Shown one piece after another: positions 10,001 through 20,325 of a DNA stretch of 64,000 nucleotides (position 1 is its first letter; each line of letters starts with the position of its first letter). The notes under the pieces are model-generated. The model was not told the DNA's origin and did no database searches. It saw only the letters and a program-made list of their open reading frames with translations. Source of the stretch: Clostridia bacterium (GTDB lineage Bacteria > Bacillota > Clostridia > Oscillospirales > Acutalibacteraceae); the NCBI GenBank assembly GCA_017560255.1, contig JAFYOI010000035.1:62001-126000 (forward strand). The letters run 5' to 3'. The position numbers and the translations under genes were made by a program.

Positions 10001-10798
10001 CCGCTTGACATCGTTCTTAACCCGCTCGGCGTACCGTCCCGTATGAACATCGGACAGGTGCTCGAAGTACATCTCGGCTATGCCGCAAGAAAACTCGGCT
10101 GGAAGATGATGACTCCTGTATTCGACGGCGCTCACGAGGAAGACATCAGAGCGGCTCTCAAAGAGGCGGGATATGATGAAGACGGCAAGACAGTTCTTTA
10201 CGATGGACGTACAGGTGAAAAATTTGATAAGCGCATTACAGTTGGTGTAATGTACTTCCTCAAACTCCATCACCTCGTTGACGATAAGATTCACGCCCGT
10301 TCAACCGGCCCGTACTCACTCGTAACCCAGCAGCCCCTCGGTGGTAAAGCACAGTTCGGTGGTCAGCGTTTCGGTGAGATGGAAGTTTGGGCGCTTGAAG
10401 CATACGGCGCGGCTTACACACTTCAGGAAATCCTTACAGTTAAATCCGACGATGTTGTCGGACGTGTTAAGACGTACGAGGCAATCGTTAGAGGTCAGAA
10501 TGTTCCCTGCGCGGGCATTCCCGAATCTTTCAAGGTTCTTATTAAGGAACTTCAGTCACTCGGACTTGACGTTCGCGTTCTTGATAAGGACGACAATGAA
10601 GTTGATCTCAAGCAATCCTTTGACAATGATGATATTGGCTTGCCGGTTGCAGATGACGGAGCATTTTCACAGGTGAATGATGCTACAGAGTCCGCAGGAT
10701 ACGGCATTGAGGGCGAGGATATTTTTGACACGCCCACTGATGAAATTGACGATTTCGATGGTTATGACGACGGTGACTTCGGAGACGACGAATTCTAA
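7091..10798 (+). CDS. rpoB: DNA-directed RNA polymerase beta subunit
   Basis: The product of about 1235 residues is the beta subunit of RNA polymerase, forming one side of the active-centre cleft with RpoC. It is continuous and intact: the rifampicin region, the [22 protein letters not shown] segment (split here as SRDRAGFEV and YSHYGRMCP), the [13 protein letters not shown] catalytic-lobe motif and the [24 protein letters not shown] end are all readable. An acidic tail of about 60 residues follows. The ATG at 7091 is chosen because CGGAG lies 11 bases before it; a GTG at 7079 overlaps that site. Unusually for Firmicutes, rplJ-rplL are not immediately upstream; they lie at 39.5-40.4 kb. Confidence 0.98.
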   Translation: MVNVKDVRLGKTVRKSFSKINEVMEMPNLIEIQKNSYKWFVEEGMREVLRDISPITDYSGNLVLEFVDYKMDDKPVYSIKECKERDATYAVPLRVKARIKNNETGEITEPSEIYMGDFPLMTDSGTFVINGAERVIVSQLVRSPGVYYGMSYDKTGKKMFTTTIIPNRGAWLEYESDQNDLFYARIDKNRKIYVTTLVRALGLGTDEEVLEFFGEDERILATMEKDAAKTTEDALIEVYKKLRPGEPPTVETAKSHLDSLFFDEKRYDLSRVGRYKYNKKLAISDRLEGNVLARDVVSEYTGEVIAEKGEKLTRERAREIENAGVCVAYVDVDGKEVKVISNGMVDIACYVNFNAKELGINEKVRFSVLMEILEKCGDDEDELKEEIKARKNDLIPTHIIIDDIFASINYLNCLANSVGKLDDIDHLGNRRIRSVGELLQNQLKIGFTRMERVVKERMSVQTQESDVLSPNPLINIRPVVAAIKEFFGSSPLSQFMDQTNPLAELTHKRRLSALGPGGLSRDRAGFEVRDVHYSHYGRMCPIETPEGPNIGLISYLATFARINEYGFIEAPFRRVDKATGRVLEEVVYMTADMEDDYIVAQANEPLDAEGRFARPRVNARFRDEFLEVEPEKVDFMDVSPKMVVSVATAMIPFLENDDANRALMGSNMQRQAVPLLKTTAPLVGTGMEYKAAVDSGVVVLAKRAGTVTSVSADRVVIKTDDGEEDTYEIIKFLRSNQGTCINQRPVVSIGESVVKGQVIADGPATDNGEISLGKNALIGFMTWEGYNYEDAVLLNEKVVRDDVFTSIHIEEYEIEARDTKLGPEDITRDIPNVGEDSLKDLDENGIIRIGAEVHSGDILVGKVTPKGETELTAEERLLRAIFGEKAREVRDTSMRVPHGEYGIVVDVKVFTRENSKSGELNPGVNKVVRCYIAQKRKISIGDKMAGRHGNKGVVSRILPQEDMPFLPDGTPLDIVLNPLGVPSRMNIGQVLEVHLGYAARKLGWKMMTPVFDGAHEEDIRAALKEAGYDEDGKTVLYDGRTGEKFDKRITVGVMYFLKLHHLVDDKIHARSTGPYSLVTQQPLGGKAQFGGQRFGEMEVWALEAYGAAYTLQEILTVKSDDVVGRVKTYEAIVRGQNVPCAGIPESFKVLIKELQSLGLDVRVLDKDDNEVDLKQSFDNDDIGLPVADDGAFSQVNDATESAGYGIEGEDIFDTPTDEIDDFDGYDDGDFGDDEF

Positions 10799-10849
10799 AA
10801 TCATAAACCGATATTAACATTGTTTAATTAAGAAAAGGGGTAATTGTCA

Positions 10850-13800
10850 GTGGAAAATACAACATTTGAATCCATACAAATAGGGCTTGCTTCCCCCGAA
10901 AAGATCAGAAACGAATGGTCAAGCGGTGAAGTTAACAAGCCTGAAACGATAAATTACAGAACCTTGAAGCCCGAGCGCGATGGCCTTTTCTGTGAAAGAA
11001 TTTTTGGACCGCAGAAGGACTGGGAGTGCCATTGTGGTAAGTACAAGCGTATTCGTTTTAAGGGCAAGGTTTGTGAACGTTGCGGCGTTGAAATCACAAA
11101 GGCAAAGGTTCGTCGTGAGAGAATGGGACATATTGAACTTGCTTCTCCCGTATCTCATATCTGGTACTTTAAAGGAATTCCGTCAAGAATGGGTCTCATT
11201 CTCGAAATTTCTCCCAGAATTCTTGAAAAAGTTCTCTATTTTGCATTGTACATTGTAACCGATGTAAAAGAGAATAGTAGGGCGGCAAGTGTACTCAAGC
11301 CCATGCAGACTTTGACAGAGAGCGAGTACCGCGGCTTCAAAGAGAGATATGAGGAAGAGTTTGAAGCAGGAATGGGTGCAGAAGCAATCAAAGAACTTTT
11401 GCAGAAAATTGACGTTGAGAAACTTTCTGAAGAACTCAAAGAAGAACTCAAAGATGCAACCGGTCAGAAGAGAGTGCGCCTTCTCAAGAGACTTGAGGTT
11501 GTAGAGGCTTTCCGTACATCAGGCAACAAGCCCGAGTGGATGGTTCTCGACGTGCTTCCGGTAATTCCGCCCGATTTGCGTCCGATGGTACAACTCGATG
11601 GTGGCCGCTTTGCAACAAGTGACCTTAACGATTTGTATCGCAGAGTTATTAACAGAAATAACAGACTCAAGCGCCTTCTTGATTTGGGTGCGCCTGAGAT
11701 TATTATCAGAAACGAAAAGAGAATGCTTCAGGAGGCAGTTGACGCCTTGATTGACAACGGCCGCAGAGGTCGTCCTGTTACAGGCCCGAACAACCGCTCC
11801 CTCAAGTCATTGTCCGATATGCTTAAAGGTAAGCAGGGACGTTTCCGTCAGAACCTTCTCGGTAAACGTGTTGACTACTCCGGCCGTTCCGTTATCGTTG
11901 TAGGTCCGGAACTCAAACTCTATCAGTGCGGTCTCCCGAAGGAAATGGCTCTTGAGTTGTTCAAACCCTTCATTATGAAGCGCCTTGTTGAAACAGGCGT
12001 TGCAGGCAATATCAAAACTGCTCGTAAGATGGTTGAACGCTCACGTCCTGAGGTATGGGATGCTCTTGAAATTGTTATCAAAGACAGTCCCGTAATGCTC
12101 AACCGTGCTCCTACGCTTCACAGACTTGGTATTCAGGCGTTTGAGCCCGTTCTCGTTGAGGGACGCGCAATCAAACTCCACCCGCTCGTATGTACTGCGT
12201 TCAACGCCGACTTCGACGGTGACCAGATGGCTGTTCACGTACCGCTTTCCGCAGAGGCTCAGGCAGAGGCAAGATTCCTTATGCTTGCTGCTAACAACCT
12301 CCTCAAACCTTCCGATGGTAAACCGGTAGTGGTTCCGACTCAGGATATGGTTCTCGGTTCTTACTACCTTACAATGACTAAGGAAGGCGAAATCGGTGAG
12401 GGTAAAGCGTTCAAGAGTGTTGATGAGGCGATTATGGCTTACGAAGAGGGCGTAATCGGCTTGCACGCAAAGGTTAAAATCCGTATGGAAAAGGAAGTTG
12501 GCGGAGAAAAACGCTCCAAGATTATTGAAACCACAATCGGTAAGGTAATCTTCAACCGTCCGATTCCGCAAGATTTGGGCTTCGTTGACCGTACAAATCC
12601 CGAGAACGAGTTTGCTCTTGAAGTAGACTTCCTCGTAAATAAGAAAACACTCGGTAACATCATAGACAGATGTATCAGAGTTCACGGCACTTCAATCACC
12701 GCCGACGTGCTTGACGTTGTTAAGGCGCAGGGTTATAAATACTCCACAAAGAGCGGTATTACAGTAGCCGTTGTCGATGCTAAGATTCCTGCTGAGAAGA
12801 AACAGTATCTTGCAGAAGCAGAGGCAGCAATCGACAGAATTACACGTAACTATGAGCGCGGACTTATGAGCCGTGAAGAAAAATCCCGTCACGTTATTAA
12901 AACGTGGGGCGATTGTACGGACAAGGTTTCCGCAGACCTTAAACCCAACCTCGGCAAAGACAACCCGATTTATATGATGGTTGACTCCGGTGCCCGTGGT
13001 TCTGAAAGTCAGTTGCGTCAGCTCGCAGGTATGCGTGGTCTTATCGCAAACACCGCAGGTAAAACAATCGAAGTTCCGATTCGTGCTAACTACCGTGAGG
13101 GCCTTAATGTACTCGAGTACTTTATCGCTTCCCGTGGTGCTCGAAAAGGTCTTGCCGATACCGCTCTTCGTACAGCGGACTCAGGTTACCTTACACGTCG
13201 TCTTGTTGACGTATCACAGGATGTAATTATCCGCGAGGAAGACTGCGGCACAACCAAGGGTCTTGAGATTTACGATATCAAAGACGGAAACGAAATGATT
13301 GAGAAATTTTCCGAGCGTCTGAGAGGACGTTATCTCGTGGAGGATCTCTATCATCCCGAAACAGGCGAATTGCTCATGAGTAAGGATGAGATGATTAAGG
13401 AAGACGATGCTAAACGCATTGTTGATGCAGGTGTTACAAATACGGTAATCCGTTCTCTCCTCACTTGTCAGGCTAAACACGGCGTATGTATCAAGTGCTA
13501 CGGTTCCAACCTTGCAACAGGTGATCCCGTAACAATCGGTGAGGCTGTTGGTATTATTGCCGCGCAGTCCATCGGTGAGCCCGGTACACAGCTTACGATG
13601 CGTACCTTCCATACGGGCGGTGTCGCAAACGCAGCCGACATTACACAGGGTCTTCCCCGTGTCGAAGAACTTTTCGAGGGCAGAAAGCCGAAGCACCTTG
13701 CTATTATTAGTGAGATTTCAGGTAAATGCTCAATTCAAGAAATCAAGAACAATAAGCACGCTGTTATTACTAACGAGGACGGAGATGAACGTAGTTATCT

Positions 13801-14458
13801 CATTCCGTTCGGTTCACGTTTGCGCGTACAGGATGGCGACTTCATTGAGGCGGGCGACATTCTCACAGAGGGTTCTGTAAATCCGCACGACGTACTCGCA
13901 ATCAAGGGTACAGACGCTCTCCACAACTACCTCATTCAGGAAGTTCAGAGAACTTATCGTATGCAGGGTGTTGATATTAACGATAAGCACATTGAGGTTA
14001 TCGTTCGTCAGATGATGAAGAAGGTCAAGATTGACGAGCAGGGAAGCACAGACTTCTTGCCGGGTTCAGTAGTTGAGAAGAGTGATTTCGAGGCTCAGAA
14101 TGCCGCACTTCAAAGAAGAATTGATGCGGGTGAAGCAGGACTCGTTCTCGCAACCGCAACCCCGATGCTTCTCGGTATTACCAAGGCTTCTTTGGCAACT
14201 GACTCCTTCCTCTCCGCCGCATCCTTCCAGGAAACCACAAAAGTTCTTACGGATGCCGCAATCAAGGGTAAGAGAGATCCGCTCATCGGTCTTAAAGAAA
14301 ACGTTATCATCGGTAAACTCGTACCCGCAGGTACAGGTATGAAGAGATATAACGAAGTTAAGGCTATGCCCGTTGAAGAATCTGTAGTTGAGCACTCCGT
14401 TTTCCATTCGGACGATGTTTCCGATGACGACAACGGCTCATCCGACTTCTTCGAATAA
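10850..14458 (+). CDS. rpoC: DNA-directed RNA polymerase beta' subunit
   Basis: The product of about 1202 residues carries the catalytic Mg-binding loop [12 protein letters not shown], the N-terminal zinc ribbon (CHCG...CERCG), and the second zinc cluster with [13 protein letters not shown]. The frame is intact throughout. A GTG at 10850 is preferred over the TTG six bases upstream because of spacing from AAAAGGGG at 10834-10840. It is cotranscribed with rpoB (gap about 50 bases) and followed by a strong terminator; the usual downstream rpsL-rpsG-fusA genes are absent here. Confidence 0.98.
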   Translation: MENTTFESIQIGLASPEKIRNEWSSGEVNKPETINYRTLKPERDGLFCERIFGPQKDWECHCGKYKRIRFKGKVCERCGVEITKAKVRRERMGHIELASPVSHIWYFKGIPSRMGLILEISPRILEKVLYFALYIVTDVKENSRAASVLKPMQTLTESEYRGFKERYEEEFEAGMGAEAIKELLQKIDVEKLSEELKEELKDATGQKRVRLLKRLEVVEAFRTSGNKPEWMVLDVLPVIPPDLRPMVQLDGGRFATSDLNDLYRRVINRNNRLKRLLDLGAPEIIIRNEKRMLQEAVDALIDNGRRGRPVTGPNNRSLKSLSDMLKGKQGRFRQNLLGKRVDYSGRSVIVVGPELKLYQCGLPKEMALELFKPFIMKRLVETGVAGNIKTARKMVERSRPEVWDALEIVIKDSPVMLNRAPTLHRLGIQAFEPVLVEGRAIKLHPLVCTAFNADFDGDQMAVHVPLSAEAQAEARFLMLAANNLLKPSDGKPVVVPTQDMVLGSYYLTMTKEGEIGEGKAFKSVDEAIMAYEEGVIGLHAKVKIRMEKEVGGEKRSKIIETTIGKVIFNRPIPQDLGFVDRTNPENEFALEVDFLVNKKTLGNIIDRCIRVHGTSITADVLDVVKAQGYKYSTKSGITVAVVDAKIPAEKKQYLAEAEAAIDRITRNYERGLMSREEKSRHVIKTWGDCTDKVSADLKPNLGKDNPIYMMVDSGARGSESQLRQLAGMRGLIANTAGKTIEVPIRANYREGLNVLEYFIASRGARKGLADTALRTADSGYLTRRLVDVSQDVIIREEDCGTTKGLEIYDIKDGNEMIEKFSERLRGRYLVEDLYHPETGELLMSKDEMIKEDDAKRIVDAGVTNTVIRSLLTCQAKHGVCIKCYGSNLATGDPVTIGEAVGIIAAQSIGEPGTQLTMRTFHTGGVANAADITQGLPRVEELFEGRKPKHLAIISEISGKCSIQEIKNNKHAVITNEDGDERSYLIPFGSRLRVQDGDFIEAGDILTEGSVNPHDVLAIKGTDALHNYLIQEVQRTYRMQGVDINDKHIEVIVRQMMKKVKIDEQGSTDFLPGSVVEKSDFEAQNAALQRRIDAGEAGLVLATATPMLLGITKASLATDSFLSAASFQETTKVLTDAAIKGKRDPLIGLKENVIIGKLVPAGTGMKRYNEVKAMPVEESVVEHSVFHSDDVSDDDNGSSDFFE

Positions 14459-14467
14459 TAAATAATT

Positions 14468-14510
14468 AACCCGCTTGGTTGCACTTGCAACCAAGCGGGT
14501 TTTTATTTTT
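14468..14510 (+). terminator. Intrinsic terminator after rpoC
   Basis: A perfect 14-bp stem (ACCCGCTTGGTTGC, 14469-14482, with 14487-14500) and a 4-base loop are followed by a T-rich run. The following 300 bases to 14809 are A/T-rich and hold no gene I can support. Confidence 0.93.
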
Positions 14511-14809
14511 TGATTTTTTAAAATGTTACAATAAAATTTTAAAATTCTTGAATTTGGATACAACTTGGAAACATCGGCGAATTATAATAATCCATATCAG
14601 GAATTAATCATTATTTTCTGACACAAAAGTTCAGAATACTCCGTCAAATGCACCTAAAAACATCTGCTTAATTTATGCAATCATACAAAAAGTAAAAAAT
14701 GCAAAAACTCACAAATTTTTTCGTGTTTAAAACGACTAATATATAGAAAACAATTCCAAGAGAAGATGGAATGATATTAATAGAAAATGCAAAATTGGGG
14801 GTAGTAAAA

Positions 14810-16798
14810 ATGAAAAAGATACTCAGCGCAATACTTTGTGTAATATTTATTTTCTGCATCTTTGCCGCTTGCGGCGAAACGGAAAACAGCACAACGACCA
14901 CCACAACCACACAGTTAACCACCACTACTAAACCTACTACAACCACCACTGCCGAATCGGACGTGTCGCAGATTCTTGAAACAGGCTACTGGTATTTTTG
15001 CAATCCCGACGATTTGCGCGATGACCTAAGAGTGTTTGTCAATTCAAGTCAACTTCATATAAAGAGTATTGAGGGTAACGTCGTAACGTTTGACCTTATT
15101 GAACGTCGGATGTGTGATATGAAGGATGTTAAAGTCACGTTTGACGGAAACGTGGGTAAGGGTACGGTGGACGGACAGGAAATAACTATGTACGTCGGGG
15201 ATAGGAGCGGACATGGAACAAAGCCGTACCATATTGAAGTAGAATACATTGGGGAATATCGCAACGGGGCTACGGAAACGCTTTCAAGTTTCTTTGATTA
15301 TAGATCCGATACGCCTGTAACCGAGAAATTAAACGTCACCCCCGCTCAGAATTACAACCTTGAATCATATACAGGTATGTGGTTTGCGACCGAGGGCGAG
15401 ATGAACAGTTGGCGTGATTCATTCTGGACTTACGGGTATCTTAATATAAAAAACGTTGAGGGCAACAAGGTAACTCTTGACTATCAATATGTCCAACTTT
15501 GTGGAGATGCGGATATCGTTGTTGAAATCAATAACAACGTCGGCTTATTCGTTACAAAATGGACGTTTGGTATAATTGAATTTAAAAAGGACGGCATAAA
15601 ACTCACTGTAAGTGACGTTCACTACGGTCCGGAACCTATTTGTGCTTTTGGTCGTGAAAACGACGATTCACCCACAATGTACTATATTTACCACGCGCCG
15701 CATAGAGAATCCGTTGATTCCAAAAAAGGAGTCCTTGACGAATACGTGGGTTATTGGTTTGTCGATGAGCAGAATACACAGATTGACAAAGAAAAAAACG
15801 CGGGTGAATTTGCCGATATTGAAGTGATAGAGGTGATCGGGTTCTCCGAAAAAGGTGATGAGAGAGAAGTTGCGGTAGCAATATATGAGCGCTCAATGCA
15901 ACCAACATATTACGGCTGGCTTAGGATGAATAAAAACTCCGATAGTGTAAGACTGCCGATAGACACCAATTCTTACTGGGAGTTGGAATTTGAGGACGGC
16001 AAAATTACCCGTACGTATTTGTTTGAGGATACGGACGGTACTCTTATCGGAGTTTCACAGAAGACCTTCACTTACAAGGCAGAGGACAGCGCCGCTTATG
16101 AAGCAATATTTGACCATAACGTAAGCGTTATGAACGGTCGTTATAGCGGTTACTGGTATATGTATGATGAAAAAGAAGATCTGATTGACGAACTGCATAT
16201 AAAAAGTTTTGACAGGGATAGCGTTACCTTTGATTATTCCCACGGTGATGAAAATGTGGAGAATATCAATGCAGATATAAGGGATGGTTATGCAAGATTT
16301 GCGTTCGGTGATTTGACGGGTTTGCTGGAGTTTACGGGTAATAGCAGGTATTCGTGGATAAGATTTTACGTTTGTGACCATAAAGTCGCCTCAATCGCAG
16401 AGTACGCAGGATTTTTCGATAATAAATTGCAAACTGCTCTTGAAAGCAATGGAACAAATTATGATTTGAACGAGTATAGTGAACTTTACTGGCACACTTA
16501 CGAGGACGTCGGAGAATATATTGAAGGGATGGGTCCCGACGAATTGTATATAAAGGAAGTTGACGGAAATAAGTTGACCTTCTCGTACGTTTTTTCGGGT
16601 GTTGCCCACGATGAAGGTGTAACAGCGGAGATACGTAACAATTTCGCTTCCTTTAAAACACAGTACGGCGGTGATGAAACTACGGGAATTATTAAGTTCG
16701 AGGAGGATGGAATATACCTTGCAATTGAGGTTTCCGAAGAATATCCGTACAGAATTGTAAGCAAATTCAGATATCCCCACACCCACAGCGGACATTGA
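14810..16798 (+). CDS. Large repeat lipoprotein with Thr linker, unknown function
   Basis: The 662-residue protein starts with a lipoprotein signal peptide ending in FAAC (lipobox Cys near residue 23), so it is probably anchored to the outer face of the membrane. A Thr-rich linker of about 30 residues follows. The rest consists of five degenerate tandem repeats of 110-130 residues, each opening with a Tyr/Met-Trp motif: GYWYF, GMWFA, GYWFV, GYWYM and LYWHT. Most then contain an 'L/Y-I-K-x-x-(E/D)-G-N-x-V-T-(F/L)-x-Y' strand pair, so a beta-rich module is likely. No enzymatic motif is visible. The start is chosen at the ATG preceded by TTGGGGG rather than the ATG 39 bases upstream. Confidence 0.8.
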   Translation: MKKILSAILCVIFIFCIFAACGETENSTTTTTTTQLTTTTKPTTTTTAESDVSQILETGYWYFCNPDDLRDDLRVFVNSSQLHIKSIEGNVVTFDLIERRMCDMKDVKVTFDGNVGKGTVDGQEITMYVGDRSGHGTKPYHIEVEYIGEYRNGATETLSSFFDYRSDTPVTEKLNVTPAQNYNLESYTGMWFATEGEMNSWRDSFWTYGYLNIKNVEGNKVTLDYQYVQLCGDADIVVEINNNVGLFVTKWTFGIIEFKKDGIKLTVSDVHYGPEPICAFGRENDDSPTMYYIYHAPHRESVDSKKGVLDEYVGYWFVDEQNTQIDKEKNAGEFADIEVIEVIGFSEKGDEREVAVAIYERSMQPTYYGWLRMNKNSDSVRLPIDTNSYWELEFEDGKITRTYLFEDTDGTLIGVSQKTFTYKAEDSAAYEAIFDHNVSVMNGRYSGYWYMYDEKEDLIDELHIKSFDRDSVTFDYSHGDENVENINADIRDGYARFAFGDLTGLLEFTGNSRYSWIRFYVCDHKVASIAEYAGFFDNKLQTALESNGTNYDLNEYSELYWHTYEDVGEYIEGMGPDELYIKEVDGNKLTFSYVFSGVAHDEGVTAEIRNNFASFKTQYGGDETTGIIKFEEDGIYLAIEVSEEYPYRIVSKFRYPHTHSGH

Positions 16799-16907
16799 AC
16801 AAAAAACCGCAGATTGATTTTTTTCGGTTTCTATGTTATAAAAAAGATATAGTGTTTTCTTATGTTTATACTCCGAATTAAAATATTTGTCGATTGGGGA
16901 TAGAAAA

Positions 16908-18008
16908 ATGGAACAGCAACATAAAATCATTTATGATGTTGCCGTGGTGGGTGCGGGCCCCGCAGGAGCGGTTTTTGTCAGGGAGATTGCGCTGGCACGT
17001 CCCGAACTTAAAATTATTCTCATTGATGGCCAGTCGCCCGATTCGGCTAAACCATGCGGTGGGCTTCTTGCGCCCGATGCTCAGAAACTTCTTGCCAGAT
17101 TTGATTTGGTGTTGCCAAAAAGCATCCTTGAGGATCCGCAGATTTTTGCCGTTGAAACAATTGATATTGAGCAAAAACTGGTTACGTATTATCAAAGGCA
17201 TTATCTTAATATGGACAGGTACGCCTTTGACCAATGGCTCGTTTCACTTGTTCCAGAAAACGTAACGGTTTGTAAGGGCAGATGTAACGAGATAAAAAAA
17301 GAAGATGATGTTTACACTGCCGTGATAAATTGTGGTGATGAACAATTACAGGTGAGTGCAAAGGCGCTTGTCGGTGCAGATGGCGGCGGTTCTGTTGTCA
17401 GGCGCGCTTTCTTCAAACCGATACGTGTGCAGTACGTTGCCATTCAGCAATGGTTCAAAAATGCGGGGCAAAGACTCCCGTATTATTCCTGCATCTTTGA
17501 TGAAAAAACAAGCGACAGTTGTTCTTGGACAATACATAAGGACGGTTATATTATCTTTGGCGGTGCTTTTGAAAGGCAGGGTTGCCGTCCGGCGTTTGAT
17601 ATGCAAAAGGAAAGGCTGGAGCATTTTCTTGGCAACTCTTTCGGTGCGGCCATTAAGACCGAAGCGTGCCTTGTTTCCAGCCCTCGCGCAATGAAGGATT
17701 TTTGCACGGGAAAGGATAGTGTTTTTTTGCTTGGCGAGGCGGCCGGGTTTATAAGCGCCAGTTCGTTTGAGGGACTCAGCAGTGCGATGCTCAGTGGTAA
17801 AATTCTTGCTGATGCCTTTGCTGAAGCCAAATCCTGTGAGCAGGCACAAAAAATATATCACAAAAACACACGTTCATTAAGACTCAAACTTCGCACTAAA
17901 TCGATGAAAAGAACGCTTTTGTGTTCTCCGTTTATACGTCGGATTATAATGAAAAGCGGAGTTCAGAGTATTCGGCCCTTTTCCAAAAATAACGGAGGCA
18001 GAAAATGA
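16908..18008 (+). CDS. FAD-dependent oxidoreductase, geranylgeranyl-reductase-like
   Basis: The 366-residue protein opens with the dinucleotide-binding motif VAVVGAGPAG (residues 11-20), has the PCGGLLAPDAQ segment typical of the geranylgeranyl reductase/digeranylgeranyl family, a GADGGGSVVRR motif and the FAD-ribityl motif LLGEAAGFISASSFEG. Relatives reduce double bonds in prenyl chains or act as flavin hydroxylases; the substrate here is unknown. ATG at 16908 follows GGGGAT at good spacing. Its stop overlaps the start of the next lipoprotein gene (ATGA), so the two are translationally coupled. This is an odd pairing of a flavoenzyme with an exported protein. Confidence 0.83.
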   Translation: MEQQHKIIYDVAVVGAGPAGAVFVREIALARPELKIILIDGQSPDSAKPCGGLLAPDAQKLLARFDLVLPKSILEDPQIFAVETIDIEQKLVTYYQRHYLNMDRYAFDQWLVSLVPENVTVCKGRCNEIKKEDDVYTAVINCGDEQLQVSAKALVGADGGGSVVRRAFFKPIRVQYVAIQQWFKNAGQRLPYYSCIFDEKTSDSCSWTIHKDGYIIFGGAFERQGCRPAFDMQKERLEHFLGNSFGAAIKTEACLVSSPRAMKDFCTGKDSVFLLGEAAGFISASSFEGLSSAMLSGKILADAFAEAKSCEQAQKIYHKNTRSLRLKLRTKSMKRTLLCSPFIRRIIMKSGVQSIRPFSKNNGGRK

Positions 18009-18637
18009 AGAAAGTGTTTTGCGGAATAATTTATATTGTCCTAATTGTGTCCGTTTTTGCCGCTTGCGGCGCAACGGAAAAAAGTACAACGACAACAATG
18101 CAGTTAACCACCGAACCTGCTACAACTGTATCATTGGACAACTCTCGATACGTTTGGACTGATGCTAAAAAAGTGTTATACGATGAGGAGGGGAACAAGG
18201 TCTATCCCGATTATAGTGAGGATAATGTTAGGTGGTTAAAATTTTCAAAAAACGACTACGCTTCGTCCGAATATGATGCGGTGATGACGTGGCTCAGTGA
18301 CGATATTGAATCCCTGAAATCAGCGATGGGTGAGGATTATTATGATCCTACAATATTTATTGCAAAATACGATATGGACAATGATGGGATAGAGGACCTT
18401 ATAGTCTATATCTGCGATCATATCGGTTTTTCCGGTAGTGCTGGCAGTGCACTTTCAGTTATGTATTATGACGGCAAAAAAATTATTAACGAAGAATATA
18501 TAGCGCATTTCAGACTTGATACAAATGGATTGGAAAGTGAATATGACAAGCAAATCGGTGTGTATTCAATTGAAAAAGATAACGATATATCCGTGCAAGG
18601 TAAAATCTGGTCACGTCATTTTATATACCAACCATAA
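18005..18637 (+). CDS. Small lipoprotein with Thr linker, unknown function
   Basis: The 210-residue protein has a signal peptide ending in VFAAC, a short Thr-rich spacer, and a globular part with a DMDNDGIEDL segment. That segment resembles the calcium-binding loops of dockerin/FG-GAP (VCBS) proteins. It overlaps the upstream flavoprotein gene by four bases and has its own GGAGG, so the two form an operon. Its lipobox and linker region is nearly the same at DNA level as that of the lipoprotein at 14.8 kb. No family name can be given. Confidence 0.78.
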   Translation: MKKVFCGIIYIVLIVSVFAACGATEKSTTTTMQLTTEPATTVSLDNSRYVWTDAKKVLYDEEGNKVYPDYSEDNVRWLKFSKNDYASSEYDAVMTWLSDDIESLKSAMGEDYYDPTIFIAKYDMDNDGIEDLIVYICDHIGFSGSAGSALSVMYYDGKKIINEEYIAHFRLDTNGLESEYDKQIGVYSIEKDNDISVQGKIWSRHFIYQP

Positions 18638-18649
18638 AATACTGTAAAC

Positions 18650-18690
18650 AAAAGACTCCGCATTCTTGATTCGAGTGCGGAGTCTTTTGT
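18650..18690 (+). terminator. Intrinsic terminator after the flavoprotein-lipoprotein operon
   Basis: A 13-bp stem (AAAAGACTCCGCA, 18650-18662, with 18676-18688) has a T-tract inside and after its 3' arm. Confidence 0.9.
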
Positions 18691-18702
18691 GATTTGGCAG
18701 GA

Positions 18703-18731
18703 TTGACAACCCAGATACACGGTAGTAGAAT
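18703..18731 (+). promoter_or_regulatory. Sigma-A type promoter for the BspA-like gene
   Basis: TTGACA (18703-18708) and TAGAAT (18726-18731) are 17 bases apart, directly after the preceding terminator and 36 bases before the start codon. Confidence 0.8.
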
Positions 18732-18766
18732 AATGTTATTATTATGTGCTTTTTGGAGGAAGTATT

Positions 18767-20269
18767 ATGTCAAGGATGCAGAAAACAAGAATTTTATGCG
18801 TTGCATTGATTATCGCAATCGTTACGACGATTGCCTTTCCGTTTGGCGCTTATGCGGCGGAGTATACGTCAGGTGATTACACCTACACGGTCTCAAACGG
18901 TAAAGCCACTATCACTCAATATAATGGTGATGACGTAAACGTTGTTATTCCGTCTACTCTGGGTGGATATCCCGTAAAGTCAATCGGCTCCTATGCTTTT
19001 CAATACTGTGATTTTATCAAAAAGATAGAAATGCCAAGTGTTGAGACAATCGGATGGGGCGCTTTCTGGGGATGCGACAGAATGAGGAGCGCTTCAATGC
19101 CCAACGTTACTCAGGTTGGAACTGAGGCTTTCGTTGGATGTATGGCGCTTGTCAAATTGGATATGCCCAGTGTTAAAAGTATTGGTGGGCATGCGTTCCC
19201 CGCGCTGAAAGCGTTAACAACCGTTAATATGCCACGGGCAACAAGTATCGGCGAGGGTGCATTTTTAAGTTGTAAGGCGCTGACTAAAATATCAATACCC
19301 GCTGCAAAGGGCATTTCTGCGGATGCGTTCAGCGGATGTGATAACGTAACAATTTATGCTTCGCTCAATTCTTACGCTCACAAATTTGCAGTGGATAACG
19401 GCATTAAATTCTCCGAACCCGATATAATCAAAAGCGTTACACACAGGATAAATAAGAACAAAATCACTTTCACTATTACCACGTCGGCGGGGGACTACAA
19501 CCGTATAAAACTTGCCTATGGCACAAAGACGGGCGAGTATATTTCCTACACAAATACTCACACAGTCAATGCAAATGGCGACTACGTGTGGACTCTTACA
19601 ACTTCCGCACCCGAGCAGGCAACTTTCTATGCATTTGATCTTCGTTCATCCGAAACGGGCAACTATCTCAAGGACTATTTCTACTATAATGTTGAACTTG
19701 TCCCGCTTGTAAAATCAGTATCACACGAAATCGGTGGCGGAAAAATCATTTTCACCGTTGTTACAAGTCCCGGTGCATACAACAGAATCAAGGTCACAAC
19801 TGCCGACAACCTTTCAGGTAGTATTGGCATATCAAGCACTTACACCGTGAATGCAGATGGCAACTACGTCTGGGTAATCAAATCCTCCTATGTGCCTTCT
19901 GAGACAACTAATTATGCATTCGACTTACGCTCATCAGAAACGGGTAAGTATCTCAAAGATTATTCATACTACAAGGCGGAAATTGTGCCGTTGATAAAAT
20001 CAATCAACTGTCAGGTGATGGGTAGAAAAACCGCTTTCTACATAACAACGTCAACTAATGATTTCAACCGAATAAAAGTCACCCTGGCAGATGACCTAAA
20101 TGGTTATATTGCCTACACAAGTACCTGCACACAGAATGTTCCTAATACTTATTCGTGGACAATTATTGTGCCCACACCCAAGGAAACAACTAATTACGCC
20201 TTTGACCTTCGCTCAGCGGAAACGGGCAAATATCTTAAATATTATCACTACTACACATTAGAGCGATAA
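18767..20269 (+). CDS. Secreted BspA-type leucine-rich-repeat protein with three C-terminal repeats
   Basis: This 500-residue protein has a signal peptide ending near AYAA. Residues about 50-180 form BspA/TpLRR-type leucine-rich repeats of the pattern 'V-x-S-I-G-x-x-A-F-x-x-C-x-x-L', a fold common in surface proteins of gut and oral bacteria that bind host or other cells. The C-terminal 280 residues are three tandem repeats of about 95 residues, each starting (I/V)KS and ending YAFDLRSxETGxYLK. No LPXTG motif or membrane anchor is present, so it is secreted or held non-covalently. The start at 18767 follows TTGGAGG. Confidence 0.85.
   Translation: MSRMQKTRILCVALIIAIVTTIAFPFGAYAAEYTSGDYTYTVSNGKATITQYNGDDVNVVIPSTLGGYPVKSIGSYAFQYCDFIKKIEMPSVETIGWGAFWGCDRMRSASMPNVTQVGTEAFVGCMALVKLDMPSVKSIGGHAFPALKALTTVNMPRATSIGEGAFLSCKALTKISIPAAKGISADAFSGCDNVTIYASLNSYAHKFAVDNGIKFSEPDIIKSVTHRINKNKITFTITTSAGDYNRIKLAYGTKTGEYISYTNTHTVNANGDYVWTLTTSAPEQATFYAFDLRSSETGNYLKDYFYYNVELVPLVKSVSHEIGGGKIIFTVVTSPGAYNRIKVTTADNLSGSIGISSTYTVNADGNYVWVIKSSYVPSETTNYAFDLRSSETGKYLKDYSYYKAEIVPLIKSINCQVMGRKTAFYITTSTNDFNRIKVTLADDLNGYIAYTSTCTQNVPNTYSWTIIVPTPKETTNYAFDLRSAETGKYLKYYHYYTLER
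19421..20266 (+). repeat. Three tandem protein repeats of about 95 residues
   Basis: Units begin at about 19421, 19708 and 19991. Each encodes a beta-sandwich-like module with a shared FDLRSxETGxYLK ending. The three are clearly related but diverged at DNA level, so this is an old duplication. Confidence 0.8.
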
Positions 20270-20289
20270 AAATTCTTTTGTGTAAACAT

Positions 20290-20325
20290 AACGGGCTGTA
20301 AAATGCTATTTTACAGCCCGTTTAA
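20290..20325 (+). terminator. Intrinsic terminator after the BspA-like gene
   Basis: A perfect 14-bp stem (AACGGGCTGTAAAA, 20290-20303, with 20309-20322) with a 5-base loop, followed by a short T run. Confidence 0.9.

Noticed and set aside
12041..12685. 214-residue open frame on the minus strand inside rpoC
   Set aside because: Antisense shadow of a strongly conserved gene; no recognisable domain or ribosome site.
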